A stretch of 64,000 nucleotides of DNA from an uncultured Caulobacteraceae bacterium (lineage in GTDB: Bacteria; Pseudomonadota; Alphaproteobacteria; Caulobacterales; Caulobacteraceae): contig CAIQJF010000046.1 in assembly GCA_903872075.1 (NCBI GenBank), forward strand, positions 25,754 to 89,753, read 5' to 3'. The translations under genes were made by a program, and so were the position numbers. Positions 1 to 7,890 of this stretch are shown in pieces. The notes under the pieces were generated by a model that saw only the letters and a program-made list of their open reading frames with translations, was not told the origin of the DNA and ran no database searches. Position 1 is the stretch's first letter. Each line of letters opens with the position of its first letter.

Positions 1-910
1 TGCGCCCGCCCTTGGCGAAGGTGGCCGCGAGGTCGCCGCGCATCAGGCCCAGCCAGTTGCGGTAGACGCCGGTCTTGTCCTCGGCGTCGACGGCGGCGAC
101 GGAGTCCTCGCAGTCCTGAATGGCGCTTAAGGCCGCTTCCACCAGCACGTCGGCGACACCCGCAGCGTCGTCCTTGCCGACGTTGTGAGCGCGGTCGATC
201 TGGATCTCGAGATGAAGCCCGTTGTGAGCCAGGAGCACGGCGGAGGGCGCGGCCGCGTCGCCGCGCCAACCGGCCAGCTGGGCCGGGGCGGCGAGACCCA
301 CGGTGCGGCCGTCGGCGAGGCTCACCGCCAGCGCGCCGCCGGCGATCGCATAGAGGGTCGAGTCCGCATGGGAGGCGCCGGCCAGGGGCGCGGCGCGGTC
401 GAGGAAGGCCCGCGCATAGGCGATGACCTTGCCGCCGCGCGCCGGATCATAGCCCTTGCCGCCGGTCGGAGGTTCGAGCGCATCTGTGCCGTAGAGGGCG
501 TCATAGAGGCTGCCCCAGCGGGCGTTGGCGGCGTTGAGGGCGTAGCGGCCGTTGGAGACGGGAACGACCAGCTGCGGGCCGGCCAGTCTGGCGATCTCGG
601 CGTCGATATTGGCCGTGCCGATGGAGAAATCGGCCGGCTCCGGGACCAGGTAGCCGATCTCTTTCAGGAAGGCCTGCTGCTCGGCGGCACTGACGGTCTT
701 CCCCTTGCGGTCGCGCCACCAGGCGTCGACCTGGTCCTGAAGCGTGTCGCGCTTGGCCAGCAGAGCCGTGTTGCGCGGGGTGAAATCGGCCAGGATGCTC
801 TCCAGCGCCGCCCAGAAGACCGCCGGAGCGATCCCTGTTCCGGGCAGGAGGTCGGTTTCGACGAAGCCGTGCAGCAGGTCGTCGACGGCGAGGGCGGGGC
901 TGATATCCAT
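1..910 (-). CDS. glcB: Malate synthase G, N-terminal part (truncated by window edge)
   Basis: Malate synthase G condenses glyoxylate with acetyl-CoA to malate, the second step of the glyoxylate shunt, in the cytoplasm. About 303 N-terminal residues are visible; the family is normally about 720 residues, so the rest lies beyond the left edge. Supporting sequence: an opening like MDISPALAVDDLLHGF, the stretch NARWGSLYDALYGTDAL, and IQDCEDSVAAVDAEDK followed by YRNWLGLMRGDL, which are typical of the GlcB/AceB-G form. The start ATG at 908-910 has no obvious strong Shine-Dalgarno. It lies about 110 bp downstream of, and in the same direction as, the Xre-type regulator, with aceA just beyond, so the three form a glyoxylate-shunt locus. 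The family assignment is secure. Confidence 0.9.
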   Translation of the reverse strand, partial: MDISPALAVDDLLHGFVETDLLPGTGIAPAVFWAALESILADFTPRNTALLAKRDTLQDQVDAWWRDRKGKTVSAAEQQAFLKEIGYLVPEPADFSIGTANIDAEIARLAGPQLVVPVSNGRYALNAANARWGSLYDALYGTDALEPPTGGKGYDPARGGKVIAYARAFLDRAAPLAGASHADSTLYAIAGGALAVSLADGRTVGLAAPAQLAGWRGDAAAPSAVLLAHNGLHLEIQIDRAHNVGKDDAAGVADVLVEAALSAIQDCEDSVAAVDAEDKTGVYRNWLGLMRGDLAATFAKGGR

Positions 911-1023
911 GGCTTGACCGGGTTCCGAGGGGTTTTCGGCGCGCTCTTAGTCGCTGGCGCGCGAGATTGTGAAGCCCCCTACACGTCATGCGCCCTCGCG
1001 TGAAGCGGGGCGGCGCCGCTGCG

Positions 1024-2433
1024 TCATGTATCCGAAAACCCGAACGGCGCGCTGGTGCGGCGCAGGTCGTCGGGCAGGATCTGGCGGCCGATGGGTGGGG
1101 CGGAACGGGCCGTGCACTCGGCGCGGTGGCAGAGCCGGCAGGTCACCCCGATCGGGGTCGCGGTCTCCGGACCAGGCCGGCCCTGGGTGTAGATGAGACG
1201 GTCGGCGTGCTCGGCCGCGCAGCCCAGGGCGATGGCCCGCTCCACCCGCGGGGCGGTGAAGCCGCCGCCGCCGGCCGTGACGGTGCGGGCGATGGAAAAG
1301 AACCTCTGGCCGTCTGGAAGCTCCAGCCATTGGGTGACGATCTGGCGGGGCGTGCGGAAGGCCTGATGCACCGACCACAGCGGGCAGCCGCCGCCGTGCA
1401 GGGCGAAGGGGAATCCGGCCCCATCCAGGCGCTTAGAGACGTTGCCGGCCTCATCGACGCGAATGAAAAAGAACGGCACGCGCTCGTGACCGGGCTTCTG
1501 CAAGGTCGTCAGACGGTGCGCGGTCTGCTCGAAGCTCGTGCTGAACTGCCGCGACAGGGCTTCCAGGTCATAGCGCCGGGACTCCGCGGCCCGGGCGAAG
1601 GCGTTGTAGGGCATCAGGATGGCGGCGGCGGCGTAGCTGGCCAGGGCCCGGTGGGCGAGGCGCATGCCGCTTTCCGAGACGAACGATCCCTCCTTGATGA
1701 CCGCCTCGATGTCGCGGCGCATGTCCAGATAGGCCAGCTGCAGGGCGAGCTGGAAGGTCTGGCTGGCGGTGTCGAGGGAGTCGTCGAGCAGCACCTCGCG
1801 GTGGTGGCGGTCGAGCCGGCGCACCGACCCAGCCATGAAGGTGGCCGGCACCCGGCGGACGCGCAGGCTGTGGCGATCCTTGAGATATTCGGTCAGGCCC
1901 GCGAAGCCGCTGACGGTCTCGGCCACGCGTTCGGCGGCGTCGTCCAGGGCCGGGAAGCTGTTGCGCCGCGCGGCGAGAAAGCGCCGGGCCTCCGCCACCG
2001 GATCGGCGAAGTCGGTGCGCGCGCCATCGCCGGAGGTTTCCGCGCCCTGGTCGGCCAGGGCCAGCTGGTTCTCCTGATAGGCGGTGTAGAGGCGAAGGAA
2101 GGCCTCCATGATCGAGGGGAAGTTGGTGGCGATGTCCTCGGTTTCGAGGGGCGGCAGATCGATGTCGGCGAAGATCGGATCCTTCAGCGCCGTCTGGAGC
2201 TGCGAACTGTCATCGGCGGTTCCGTCGCCGGCCAGGACGCCCATGTCCATCTTGTAGGTGCGCGCCAGGCGCATGAGCATGTCGGCGCTCAGGGGGCGGT
2301 GGTTGCGCTCCAGCAGGGCGATGTAGGAGGCCGAGACATCGAGGTTGGCGGCCATATCCGCCTGGGTCAGGCCGAGGTTGCGGCGAAGCCGCCGCAGGCG
2401 CGGTCCCACATAGAGTCGGCGTTCGGCGGCCAT
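1024..2433 (-). CDS. Xre-family regulator of short-chain acyl metabolism (ShrA/RamB-like)
   Basis: A 469-residue transcription factor. Residues about 8-65 form a helix-turn-helix of the Xre/lambda-repressor type (LRRNLGLTQADMAANLDVSA then SYIALLERNHRPLS). The middle resembles the IrrE/DUF955-type segment, and the C-terminal part (about 340-460) is a DUF2083-like region with clustered cysteines (GGGCPLW, LGCAAEHADR, VTCRLCHRAEC) that could bind metal or an acyl-CoA-linked signal. Proteins with this architecture include RamB of actinobacteria and short-chain fatty acid regulators that control aceA and aceB. Here it is divergent from aceA and upstream of glcB, so control of the glyoxylate shunt is a strong inference. 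Repeated GTAATGTYCT-type motifs lie directly upstream and may be its binding sites. Confidence 0.85.
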   Translation of the reverse strand: MAAERRLYVGPRLRRLRRNLGLTQADMAANLDVSASYIALLERNHRPLSADMLMRLARTYKMDMGVLAGDGTADDSSQLQTALKDPIFADIDLPPLETEDIATNFPSIMEAFLRLYTAYQENQLALADQGAETSGDGARTDFADPVAEARRFLAARRNSFPALDDAAERVAETVSGFAGLTEYLKDRHSLRVRRVPATFMAGSVRRLDRHHREVLLDDSLDTASQTFQLALQLAYLDMRRDIEAVIKEGSFVSESGMRLAHRALASYAAAAILMPYNAFARAAESRRYDLEALSRQFSTSFEQTAHRLTTLQKPGHERVPFFFIRVDEAGNVSKRLDGAGFPFALHGGGCPLWSVHQAFRTPRQIVTQWLELPDGQRFFSIARTVTAGGGGFTAPRVERAIALGCAAEHADRLIYTQGRPGPETATPIGVTCRLCHRAECTARSAPPIGRQILPDDLRRTSAPFGFSDT

Positions 2434-2451
2434 GGCGAAAAGTCCGGTTTC

Positions 2452-2510
2452 GTAATGTCCTTACAGCCATACAGCGAAATCGTGTAATGTTCTACAACTA
2501 GACCTTACAC
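2452..2510. promoter_or_regulatory. Candidate operator with repeated GTAATGTYCT(T)ACA motif between shrA-like gene and aceA
   Basis: In the divergent control region the sequence GTAATGTCCTTACA occupies 2452-2465 and GTAATGTTCTACA occupies 2484-2496, about 32 bp (three helical turns) apart. A third half-site CCTTACAC lies at 2503-2510. Each copy is an imperfect inverted repeat (GTAA/TTAC, TGTA/TACA), and GTGTAA at 2482-2487 pairs with TTACAC at 2505-2510. The sites lie 20-80 bp upstream of the regulator start, where they could serve autoregulation and aceA control. No known consensus was matched; assignment to the adjacent Xre regulator is inferred from position. Confidence 0.5.
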
Positions 2511-2612
2511 TGACTTCCAGGACGTAAAGAGCGGCTCTAAAGCCCGCCGCCACGTTGTCCGTTTGAGGACTCAGGTCGTCCGCCCAGGACCTAAGCAGGA
2601 AAAGCAAGGCAG

Positions 2613-4205
2613 ATGTCGTATCAGTATCACGTCTCCGAGGTCAGTTCGCTCGTCAAAGCCAAGAGCGGCACCTGGGACGGCATCAGCCCGGAAGCCGTGG
2701 CGCGCATGCGCCTGCAGAACCGCTTCAAGACCGGTCTGGACATCGCCCAGTACACCGCCGACATCATGCGCGCCGACATGGCGGCCTATGACGCCGATCC
2801 GGCCAACTACACCCAGTCGCTGGGCTGCTGGCACGGCTTCATCGGCCAGCAGAAGATGATCTCCATCAAAAAGCATTTCGGCACCACCAAGGGCCGTTAT
2901 CTCTATCTGTCGGGCTGGATGGTCGCGGCGCTGCGCTCCGACTTCGGCCCGCTGCCGGATCAGTCGATGCACGAGAAGACCTCGGTGCCGGCGCTGATCG
3001 AAGAACTCTACACCTTCCTGCGCCAGGCCGACGCCCGTGAACTGGGCGGCCTGTTCCACGATCTCGACGCGGCCCGCGCCGCCGGCGACGCCGCCAAGGA
3101 AAAGGCCGTGATGGCCGAGATCGAAGGCTTCCAGACCCACGTCGTGCCGATCATCGCCGACATCGACGCCGGTTTCGGCAACGCCGAGGCGACCTATCTG
3201 CTGGCCAAGAAGATGATCGAAGCGGGCGCCTGCGCCCTGCAGATCGAGAACCAGGTCTCCGACGAGAAGCAGTGCGGCCACCAGGACGGCAAGGTCACCG
3301 TTCCGCATGACGACTTCCTCGCCAAGGTGCGCGCCTGCCGCTACGCCTTCCTGGAGCTGGGCATCGACAACGGCATCATCGTCACCCGCACCGACTCCCT
3401 CGGCGCGGGCCTGACCAAGCAGATCGCCGTCAGCCACGCCGCGGGTGACCTGGGCGACAAGTACAACTCCTTCCTCGATTGCGAGGAACTGACGCCTGAG
3501 AACGCCCACAACGGCGACGTGATCATCAGCCGCAACGGCAAGCTGCTGCGTCCGAAGCGTCTGCCCAGCAACCTCTATCAGTTCCGTGAAGGCACCGGCG
3601 CGGACCGTTGCGTCCTCGACTGCATCACCTCGCTGGAGCACGGCGCCGACCTGCTGTGGATCGAGACCGAAAAGCCCCACATCGAGCAGATCGCCAGCAT
3701 GGTCGACCGCATCCGTGAAGCCTTCCCGAACGCCAAGCTGGTCTACAACAACTCGCCGTCGTTCAACTGGACCCTGAACTTCCGTCAGCAGGTCTATGAC
3801 GCGTGGAAAGCGGCCGGCAAGCCGGTGGACGCTTACGACCGCGCCAAGCTGATGAGCGTCGACTACGACACGACCGCTCTGGCCATCGAGGCCGACGAGC
3901 GCATCCGCACCTTCCAGCGCGACGCGGCCAAGCGGGCGGGGATCTTCCACCACCTGATCACCCTGCCGACCTATCACACCGCGGCCCTGTCCACCGACAA
4001 CCTGGCCAAGGAGTACTTCGGCGCCCAGGGCATGCTCGGCTATGTGCTGAACGTGCAGCGTCAGGAAATCCGCCAGGGCATCGCCTGCGTGCGTCACCAG
4101 AACATGTCCGGCTCGGACATTGGCGACGATCACAAGGAATACTTCGCCGGTGAGGCCGCTCTGAAGGCCGGCGGCGCGCACAACACCATGAACCAGTTCG
4201 CCTAG
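2613..4205 (+). CDS. aceA: Isocitrate lyase (long form)
   Basis: Isocitrate lyase cleaves isocitrate to glyoxylate and succinate, the entry to the glyoxylate shunt. The 530-residue product is the long form seen in Pseudomonas, Caulobacter and fungi, with an extra central segment compared with the roughly 430-residue E. coli enzyme. Visible signatures: KKHFGTTKGRYLYLSGWMVA near residues 86-105, the magnesium-site segment DIDAGFGN near 183-190, and the catalytic-loop variant EKQCGHQDGK with the nucleophilic Cys at about 221. The start ATG follows a weak AAGG Shine-Dalgarno. The stop codon lies inside the left arm of a palindromic repeat, and a GAAA-loop terminator lies about 150 bp further on. 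It is divergent from the ShrA/RamB-like regulator. Confidence 0.95.
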   Translation: MSYQYHVSEVSSLVKAKSGTWDGISPEAVARMRLQNRFKTGLDIAQYTADIMRADMAAYDADPANYTQSLGCWHGFIGQQKMISIKKHFGTTKGRYLYLSGWMVAALRSDFGPLPDQSMHEKTSVPALIEELYTFLRQADARELGGLFHDLDAARAAGDAAKEKAVMAEIEGFQTHVVPIIADIDAGFGNAEATYLLAKKMIEAGACALQIENQVSDEKQCGHQDGKVTVPHDDFLAKVRACRYAFLELGIDNGIIVTRTDSLGAGLTKQIAVSHAAGDLGDKYNSFLDCEELTPENAHNGDVIISRNGKLLRPKRLPSNLYQFREGTGADRCVLDCITSLEHGADLLWIETEKPHIEQIASMVDRIREAFPNAKLVYNNSPSFNWTLNFRQQVYDAWKAAGKPVDAYDRAKLMSVDYDTTALAIEADERIRTFQRDAAKRAGIFHHLITLPTYHTAALSTDNLAKEYFGAQGMLGYVLNVQRQEIRQGIACVRHQNMSGSDIGDDHKEYFAGEAALKAGGAHNTMNQFA

Positions 4206-4255
4206 AGCACGGCCCGTTCAGACGGAATCGTCTGAACGGGGTCAACGTGCTCTAG
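4202..4255. repeat. Palindromic repeat element 1 (TAGAGC-ended), overlaps aceA stop
   Basis: Perfect outer arms CTAGAGCACG (4202-4211) and CGTGCTCTAG (4246-4255) enclose a perfect inner 12-bp stem, 4213-4224 against 4229-4240, around a GAAT loop. The aceA stop codon (4203-4205) is within the left arm. The nested palindrome could fold in RNA or extrude as a cruciform. It has no T-tract, so it looks more like a REP-type interspersed repeat than a simple terminator. Confidence 0.7.
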
Positions 4256-4267
4256 ATCCCAACATCT

Positions 4268-4317
4268 AGAGCCTGATTCACCGTTCGCATCTGTTCCGTG
4301 CGAGCGGATCAGGCTCT
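4268..4317. repeat. Palindromic repeat element 2 (AGAGC-ended)
   Basis: Arms AGAGCCTGAT (4268-4277) and ATCAGGCTCT (4308-4317) are perfectly complementary. An inner near-complementary pair (CGTTCGCA and TGCGAGCG, one mismatch) extends the fold. It shares the TAGAGC terminus with the element directly upstream although the interiors differ, which suggests two members of one repeat superfamily placed in tandem. Confidence 0.6.
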
Positions 4318-4351
4318 CAGACGGACCGGACCTCAAGGTTCGAGACTGCGG

Positions 4352-4386
4352 CGGCCCGGGGCGAAAGCTCCGGGCCGTTTTGCTTT
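4352..4386 (+). terminator. Rho-independent terminator downstream of aceA
   Basis: An 11-bp GC-rich stem (4352-4362 against 4367-4377, one G-T pair) closed by a GAAA tetraloop is followed by TTTTGCTTT (4378-4386). Stem, tetraloop and T-rich tail are those of an intrinsic terminator and would separate aceA from the monooxygenase operon. Confidence 0.8.
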
Positions 4387-4410
4387 GCGCCGCCGGCGCG
4401 CCCGCCGCCC

Positions 4411-4445
4411 GGAAAACCGGTTCCCACCTCTCCGAAACCGCTCTA
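4411..4445. repeat. REP-like element 3 (accgg/aaccggt core, TAGAGC end)
   Basis: Read on the minus strand this begins TAGAGCGGTTTCGGAGAG and continues GTGGGAACCGGTTTTCC. The pattern (TAGAGC end, GTGG-ACCGGTT core) resembles interspersed palindromic repeats common in rhizobia and other alphaproteobacteria, as I recall them. It is the third TAGAGC-ended element in 240 bp. I found no further clear copy in this window. Confidence 0.4.
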
Positions 4446-4507
4446 ACAACGCCCCCGAAGACGAGGCCGGGGTTCGCCCGCCCGCACACCGTTCAGGGAG
4501 AGCGTTC

Positions 4508-6118
4508 ATGACCGAAACCAAGGGCCAGATGTCGGCCACCGATTTCGACGCCGTGGTGGTGGGGGGCGGCTTCGCCGGCCTCTATTCGCTGCACAAGCTG
4601 CGCGGTCAGGGGTTGAAGGTGCGGGTCTATGAGGCCGGCGACGGGGTCGGGGGCACCTGGTTCTGGAACCGTTATCCGGGCGCCCGGGTGGACATCCAGA
4701 GCCTGGAATATTCCTACCAGTTCGACGAGGACCTGCAGCAGCAGTGGGAGTGGAGCGAGCGCTATGCGCCGCAGTCCGAACTGCTGACCTACGCCAACCA
4801 CGTAGCCGACCGTTTCAACCTGCGGCCGGATATCCAGCTGAACACCAGGGTGACCGGCGCGACCTACGATGAGGCGGCCGACCTCTGGCAGGTGAGCACC
4901 AGCCAGGGCGACAAGGTCACAGCGCGGTGGCTGGTCATGGCCACGGGGTGCCTGTCCTCGACCAATACGCCGGATTTCCCGGGCCTGGCTGATTTCAAGG
5001 GCCGGACCTTCCACACGGGCGCCTGGCCCAAGGAGCCGGTGGACTTCAGCGGCCGGCGGGTGGGCGTGATCGGCACCGGATCGTCGGCGATCCAGTCGAT
5101 CCCCCTGATCGCGCAGCAGGCGACGCATCTGACGGTGTTCCAGCGGACCGCCAACTACAGCGTCCCGGCCCACAACGGTCCGATCCCCGAAGATGTCGTG
5201 CGCGACGTGAAGGGCCGCTATGCCGACTTCCGCGCGGCCAACAACGCCACCTCGCTGGGCGCCGACTGGGACTACCGCGCCGACCTCGCTATGGAGCACA
5301 CCGAGGCGGAGCGCGAGGCAGAGTATGAGATGCGTTGGCAGCGTGGAGGCCTGAGCTTCTACGGCTCCTATGTGGATCTGCTGAGCGATCCGGTGGCCAA
5401 CAACACCGCCGCCGAGTTCGTGCGGCGCAAAATCCGTCAGATCGTCAAGGATCCGGCCGTGGCCGAAAGGCTCTGCCCGACCACCCCGCTGGCCTGCAAG
5501 CGCATCTGCGTCGATACCGGCTACTACGACACCTACAACCGGTCGAACGTGACCCTGGTGGACGTCAAGGCCGCGCCGATCACGGCGATCACGCCGACCG
5601 GTCTGCGGACGGCCGACGCCGACTATGAGCTGGACGATATCGTCTTGGCCACCGGGTTCGACGCCATGACCGGGACCCTGACCCGCATGGATATCCGCGG
5701 TGTCGGCGGCGTGACCTTGAAGGACACCTGGGCGGAAGGGCCGAAGAACTATCTGGGGCTATCCGTCGTCGGCTTCCCCAACCTGTTCATCATCGCCGGC
5801 CCGGGCAGCCCCTCGGTGCTGACCAATATGCTGCCCTCCATCGAGCAGCACGTGAACTGGATCGGCGACACCATCAGCTATCTGCGCGGCCATGGCCTGA
5901 AGCGCATCGAGGCCACGGCGCCGGCGCAGGAGGCCTGGGTGTCGCACGTCAATGAGACGGCGGCCCCGACCATCCTGCCGACCTGCAACAGCTGGTATCT
6001 GGGGGCCAACATCCCCGGAAAGCCCCGGGTGTTCATGCCCTACCTCGGCTTCGCCCCCTATGTGGCCAAGTGCGAAGAGGTCGTGGCCAACGGCTATGAA
6101 GGCTTCGCCCTGGCCTAG
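4508..6118 (+). CDS. Flavin-containing Baeyer-Villiger monooxygenase
   Basis: A 536-residue NADPH/FAD enzyme predicted to insert oxygen beside a ketone carbonyl, giving an ester or lactone. FAD Rossmann motif VVVGGGFAGLY lies at about 17-26, followed by GGTWFWNRYPGARVD (48-62). The Baeyer-Villiger fingerprint FKGRTFHTGAWP is at about 163-174, and the NADPH Rossmann motif GVIGTGSSAIQ at 186-196. Length matches the cyclohexanone monooxygenase class. ATG 4508 has the Shine-Dalgarno AGGGAGAG. An alpha/beta hydrolase starts 35 bp downstream, so an oxidise-then-hydrolyse ketone pathway is likely. The natural substrate cannot be told from sequence. Confidence 0.88.
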   Translation: MTETKGQMSATDFDAVVVGGGFAGLYSLHKLRGQGLKVRVYEAGDGVGGTWFWNRYPGARVDIQSLEYSYQFDEDLQQQWEWSERYAPQSELLTYANHVADRFNLRPDIQLNTRVTGATYDEAADLWQVSTSQGDKVTARWLVMATGCLSSTNTPDFPGLADFKGRTFHTGAWPKEPVDFSGRRVGVIGTGSSAIQSIPLIAQQATHLTVFQRTANYSVPAHNGPIPEDVVRDVKGRYADFRAANNATSLGADWDYRADLAMEHTEAEREAEYEMRWQRGGLSFYGSYVDLLSDPVANNTAAEFVRRKIRQIVKDPAVAERLCPTTPLACKRICVDTGYYDTYNRSNVTLVDVKAAPITAITPTGLRTADADYELDDIVLATGFDAMTGTLTRMDIRGVGGVTLKDTWAEGPKNYLGLSVVGFPNLFIIAGPGSPSVLTNMLPSIEQHVNWIGDTISYLRGHGLKRIEATAPAQEAWVSHVNETAAPTILPTCNSWYLGANIPGKPRVFMPYLGFAPYVAKCEEVVANGYEGFALA

Positions 6119-6153
6119 GGGCCGGGAGTCAGGGATCGGCGGGAGGCGCGGCG

Positions 6154-6915
6154 ATGGAGATGGTGCGCGCCGGCGGCCTCGATCTTGAGGGCGCGTGGGC
6201 CGGCGAGCGCATCGCCGGCCGGGGCGAGATTGTGCTCCTTCACGAAGGCCTGGGCTCGCTGGCCCAGTGGCGGGATTTTCCCGCCGCCCTTTCGGCCGCC
6301 ACCGGCCGGGCGGTCTTCGCCTATACCCGCCAGGGCTACGGCCGATCGACGCCGCTGACCGGACCGCGCGCGCCGGACTATCTTCATGCGGAAGCGCTGG
6401 AGGTTCTCCCGGCGGTGCTGGCGGTCGAAGCGATTTCGCGCCCGATGCTGTTCGGTCACAGCGACGGGGCGACCATCGCCCTGCTGTTCGCGGCGGCCTT
6501 TCCCGGCGCCGTCGCCGGCCTGGCGCTCGAGGCGCCGCATGTGTTCGTGGAGGAGCTGACGATCGCGGGAATCCGCGCCGCCGACGGCGTGTTTCGCACC
6601 ACCGATCTTCCCCGCAAGCTGGCCCGCTATCACCCGGATCCCGAGGCGGTGTTCAGGGCCTGGCGGGACATCTGGCTGAATCCGGCCTTTCGCGACTGGA
6701 ATATCGAAGCCGGGCTGGAGGCCATCGCCTGTCCGGCCCTGCTGATCCAGGGCGAGGACGACGAATACGGCACCCGGGCGCAGATCGACGCCATCGCCGC
6801 GCGTCTCGCGCGGAGCGAAACCCTGATGCTGCCGCGCTGCGGTCACGCTCCGCATCGGGATCGGATGCAGGCCGTGCTGGCCGAGACTGCGGCGTTCGTC
6901 TCACGCCTGGGCTGA
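6154..6915 (+). CDS. Alpha/beta hydrolase (probable ester or lactone hydrolase)
   Basis: A 253-residue cytoplasmic serine hydrolase. The nucleophile elbow is GHSDG (Ser about 103). The acid is in GEDDEYGT (about 200-207) and the histidine in RCGHAPH (about 231), in the usual order. The oxyanion segment LLHEGLGS is near 28-35. It follows the Baeyer-Villiger monooxygenase by 35 bp and precedes the enoyl-CoA hydratase-like gene by 30 bp. The simplest reading is that it opens the ester or lactone made by the monooxygenase. No lid domain or signal peptide is visible. The family is certain; the substrate is inferred from context. Confidence 0.8.
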   Translation: MEMVRAGGLDLEGAWAGERIAGRGEIVLLHEGLGSLAQWRDFPAALSAATGRAVFAYTRQGYGRSTPLTGPRAPDYLHAEALEVLPAVLAVEAISRPMLFGHSDGATIALLFAAAFPGAVAGLALEAPHVFVEELTIAGIRAADGVFRTTDLPRKLARYHPDPEAVFRAWRDIWLNPAFRDWNIEAGLEAIACPALLIQGEDDEYGTRAQIDAIAARLARSETLMLPRCGHAPHRDRMQAVLAETAAFVSRLG

Positions 6916-6945
6916 CCTGGCCGCGATGTTATCGGGAGGACCGAC

Positions 6946-7638
6946 ATGACCGAGACTCTGGAACCCGCCGCCCGGGCGGAGCTGCACGATGGCTGGGGAG
7001 AGCTGATCCTTTCTCGGCCTGGGCGGAAGAACGCCATCACCGGACCCATGGCGGCCGATCTGCGGGCAGGCCTGGCCGATCTGCTGGCCGCCAAGGCGCG
7101 GGTGATCCTGCTGCGCGGGGAGGGCGGGGCGTTCTGCTCGGGTCTCGACCTGGACGAGTTCGGGGCTCAGCCGCCGCGTGCGTGGCGCGCCACCTTCACC
7201 CAAGACTGGGCGGCGTTTCACCGCGATCTCTATGCTTGCCCGGCGACGATCGTCGGGGCGCTGGAGCGCTTCGCGATCAACGGCGGCGCGGCCCTGGCTT
7301 TGGCGTGCGATCTGCTGGTGGCAGGGGAAGGCGCCTGGCTGATGGTGGGCGAGGCCGCACTCGGGATGGCCGCGCCGATGAACCTGGCCTGGCTTCGGCT
7401 GCGCGCGACTGAGTCTACAGCCGCCCAGATCGCCCTGGGCGCGGCGCGTGTTCCCGCTGGGGACCTGATGCGCCTGGGTCTTGCCTACAAGGTCACGCCC
7501 GACGCGGCGGTGCTCGACGAGGCTCGCGCCCTGGTGGCGCGACTGGCGGGTTTTCCGGAGGGCGGTCTGGCCGGCATCAAGGCCGGCCTGCGTCGCTCAT
7601 CACCGGCCGGCGACGCACTGTTCGGACCGGCGGCCTGA
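6946..7638 (+). CDS. Enoyl-CoA hydratase/isomerase (crotonase) family protein
   Basis: A 230-residue crotonase-fold protein, somewhat shorter than the usual 255-265 residues. The two oxyanion-hole segments are visible: GGAFCSGLDLDEF (about 63-75) and INGGAALALACDLLVAG (about 108-124). A catalytic-type Glu occurs in MVGEAALGM. The C-terminal trimerisation helix region looks abbreviated. ATG 6946 is preceded by GGGAGG. It is the third gene of the monooxygenase operon and may process the acyl-CoA derived from the hydrolysed ester; hydratase, isomerase and hydrolase activities cannot be separated from sequence. Confidence 0.75.
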   Translation: MTETLEPAARAELHDGWGELILSRPGRKNAITGPMAADLRAGLADLLAAKARVILLRGEGGAFCSGLDLDEFGAQPPRAWRATFTQDWAAFHRDLYACPATIVGALERFAINGGAALALACDLLVAGEGAWLMVGEAALGMAAPMNLAWLRLRATESTAAQIALGAARVPAGDLMRLGLAYKVTPDAAVLDEARALVARLAGFPEGGLAGIKAGLRRSSPAGDALFGPAA

Positions 7639-7652
7639 CGCTTGGGCAGCCC

Positions 7653-7675
7653 GCCCGGCCGCACGCCGACCGGGC
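7653..7675 (+). terminator. Possible weak terminator after the monooxygenase operon
   Basis: GCCCGG (7653-7658) pairs with CCGGGC (7670-7675) 15 bp after the stop of the crotonase gene. There is no T-tract, so termination is only suggested. Apart from this, 7639-7890 holds no gene that I can support. Confidence 0.25.
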
Positions 7676-7890
7676 CTTCGACTGGGATCCGGTCGTCAAA
7701 ATCCGACGATAGAGTCCCGTCGAGCCTGTAGGTGGAAAGTCGGGCGTCGCCCGCTCACCTGACCCGCATCCGGCGAACGGCGGTGGCCAATATTTCCAAT
7801 AAAAGAATTGTTCTGCGTGTGACGCTCGAGTCAGTGCCCGTGCCAGGCGTCGTCGCCCAGGCCAAGGGCGCATCGCTGATTGGGGAAATT

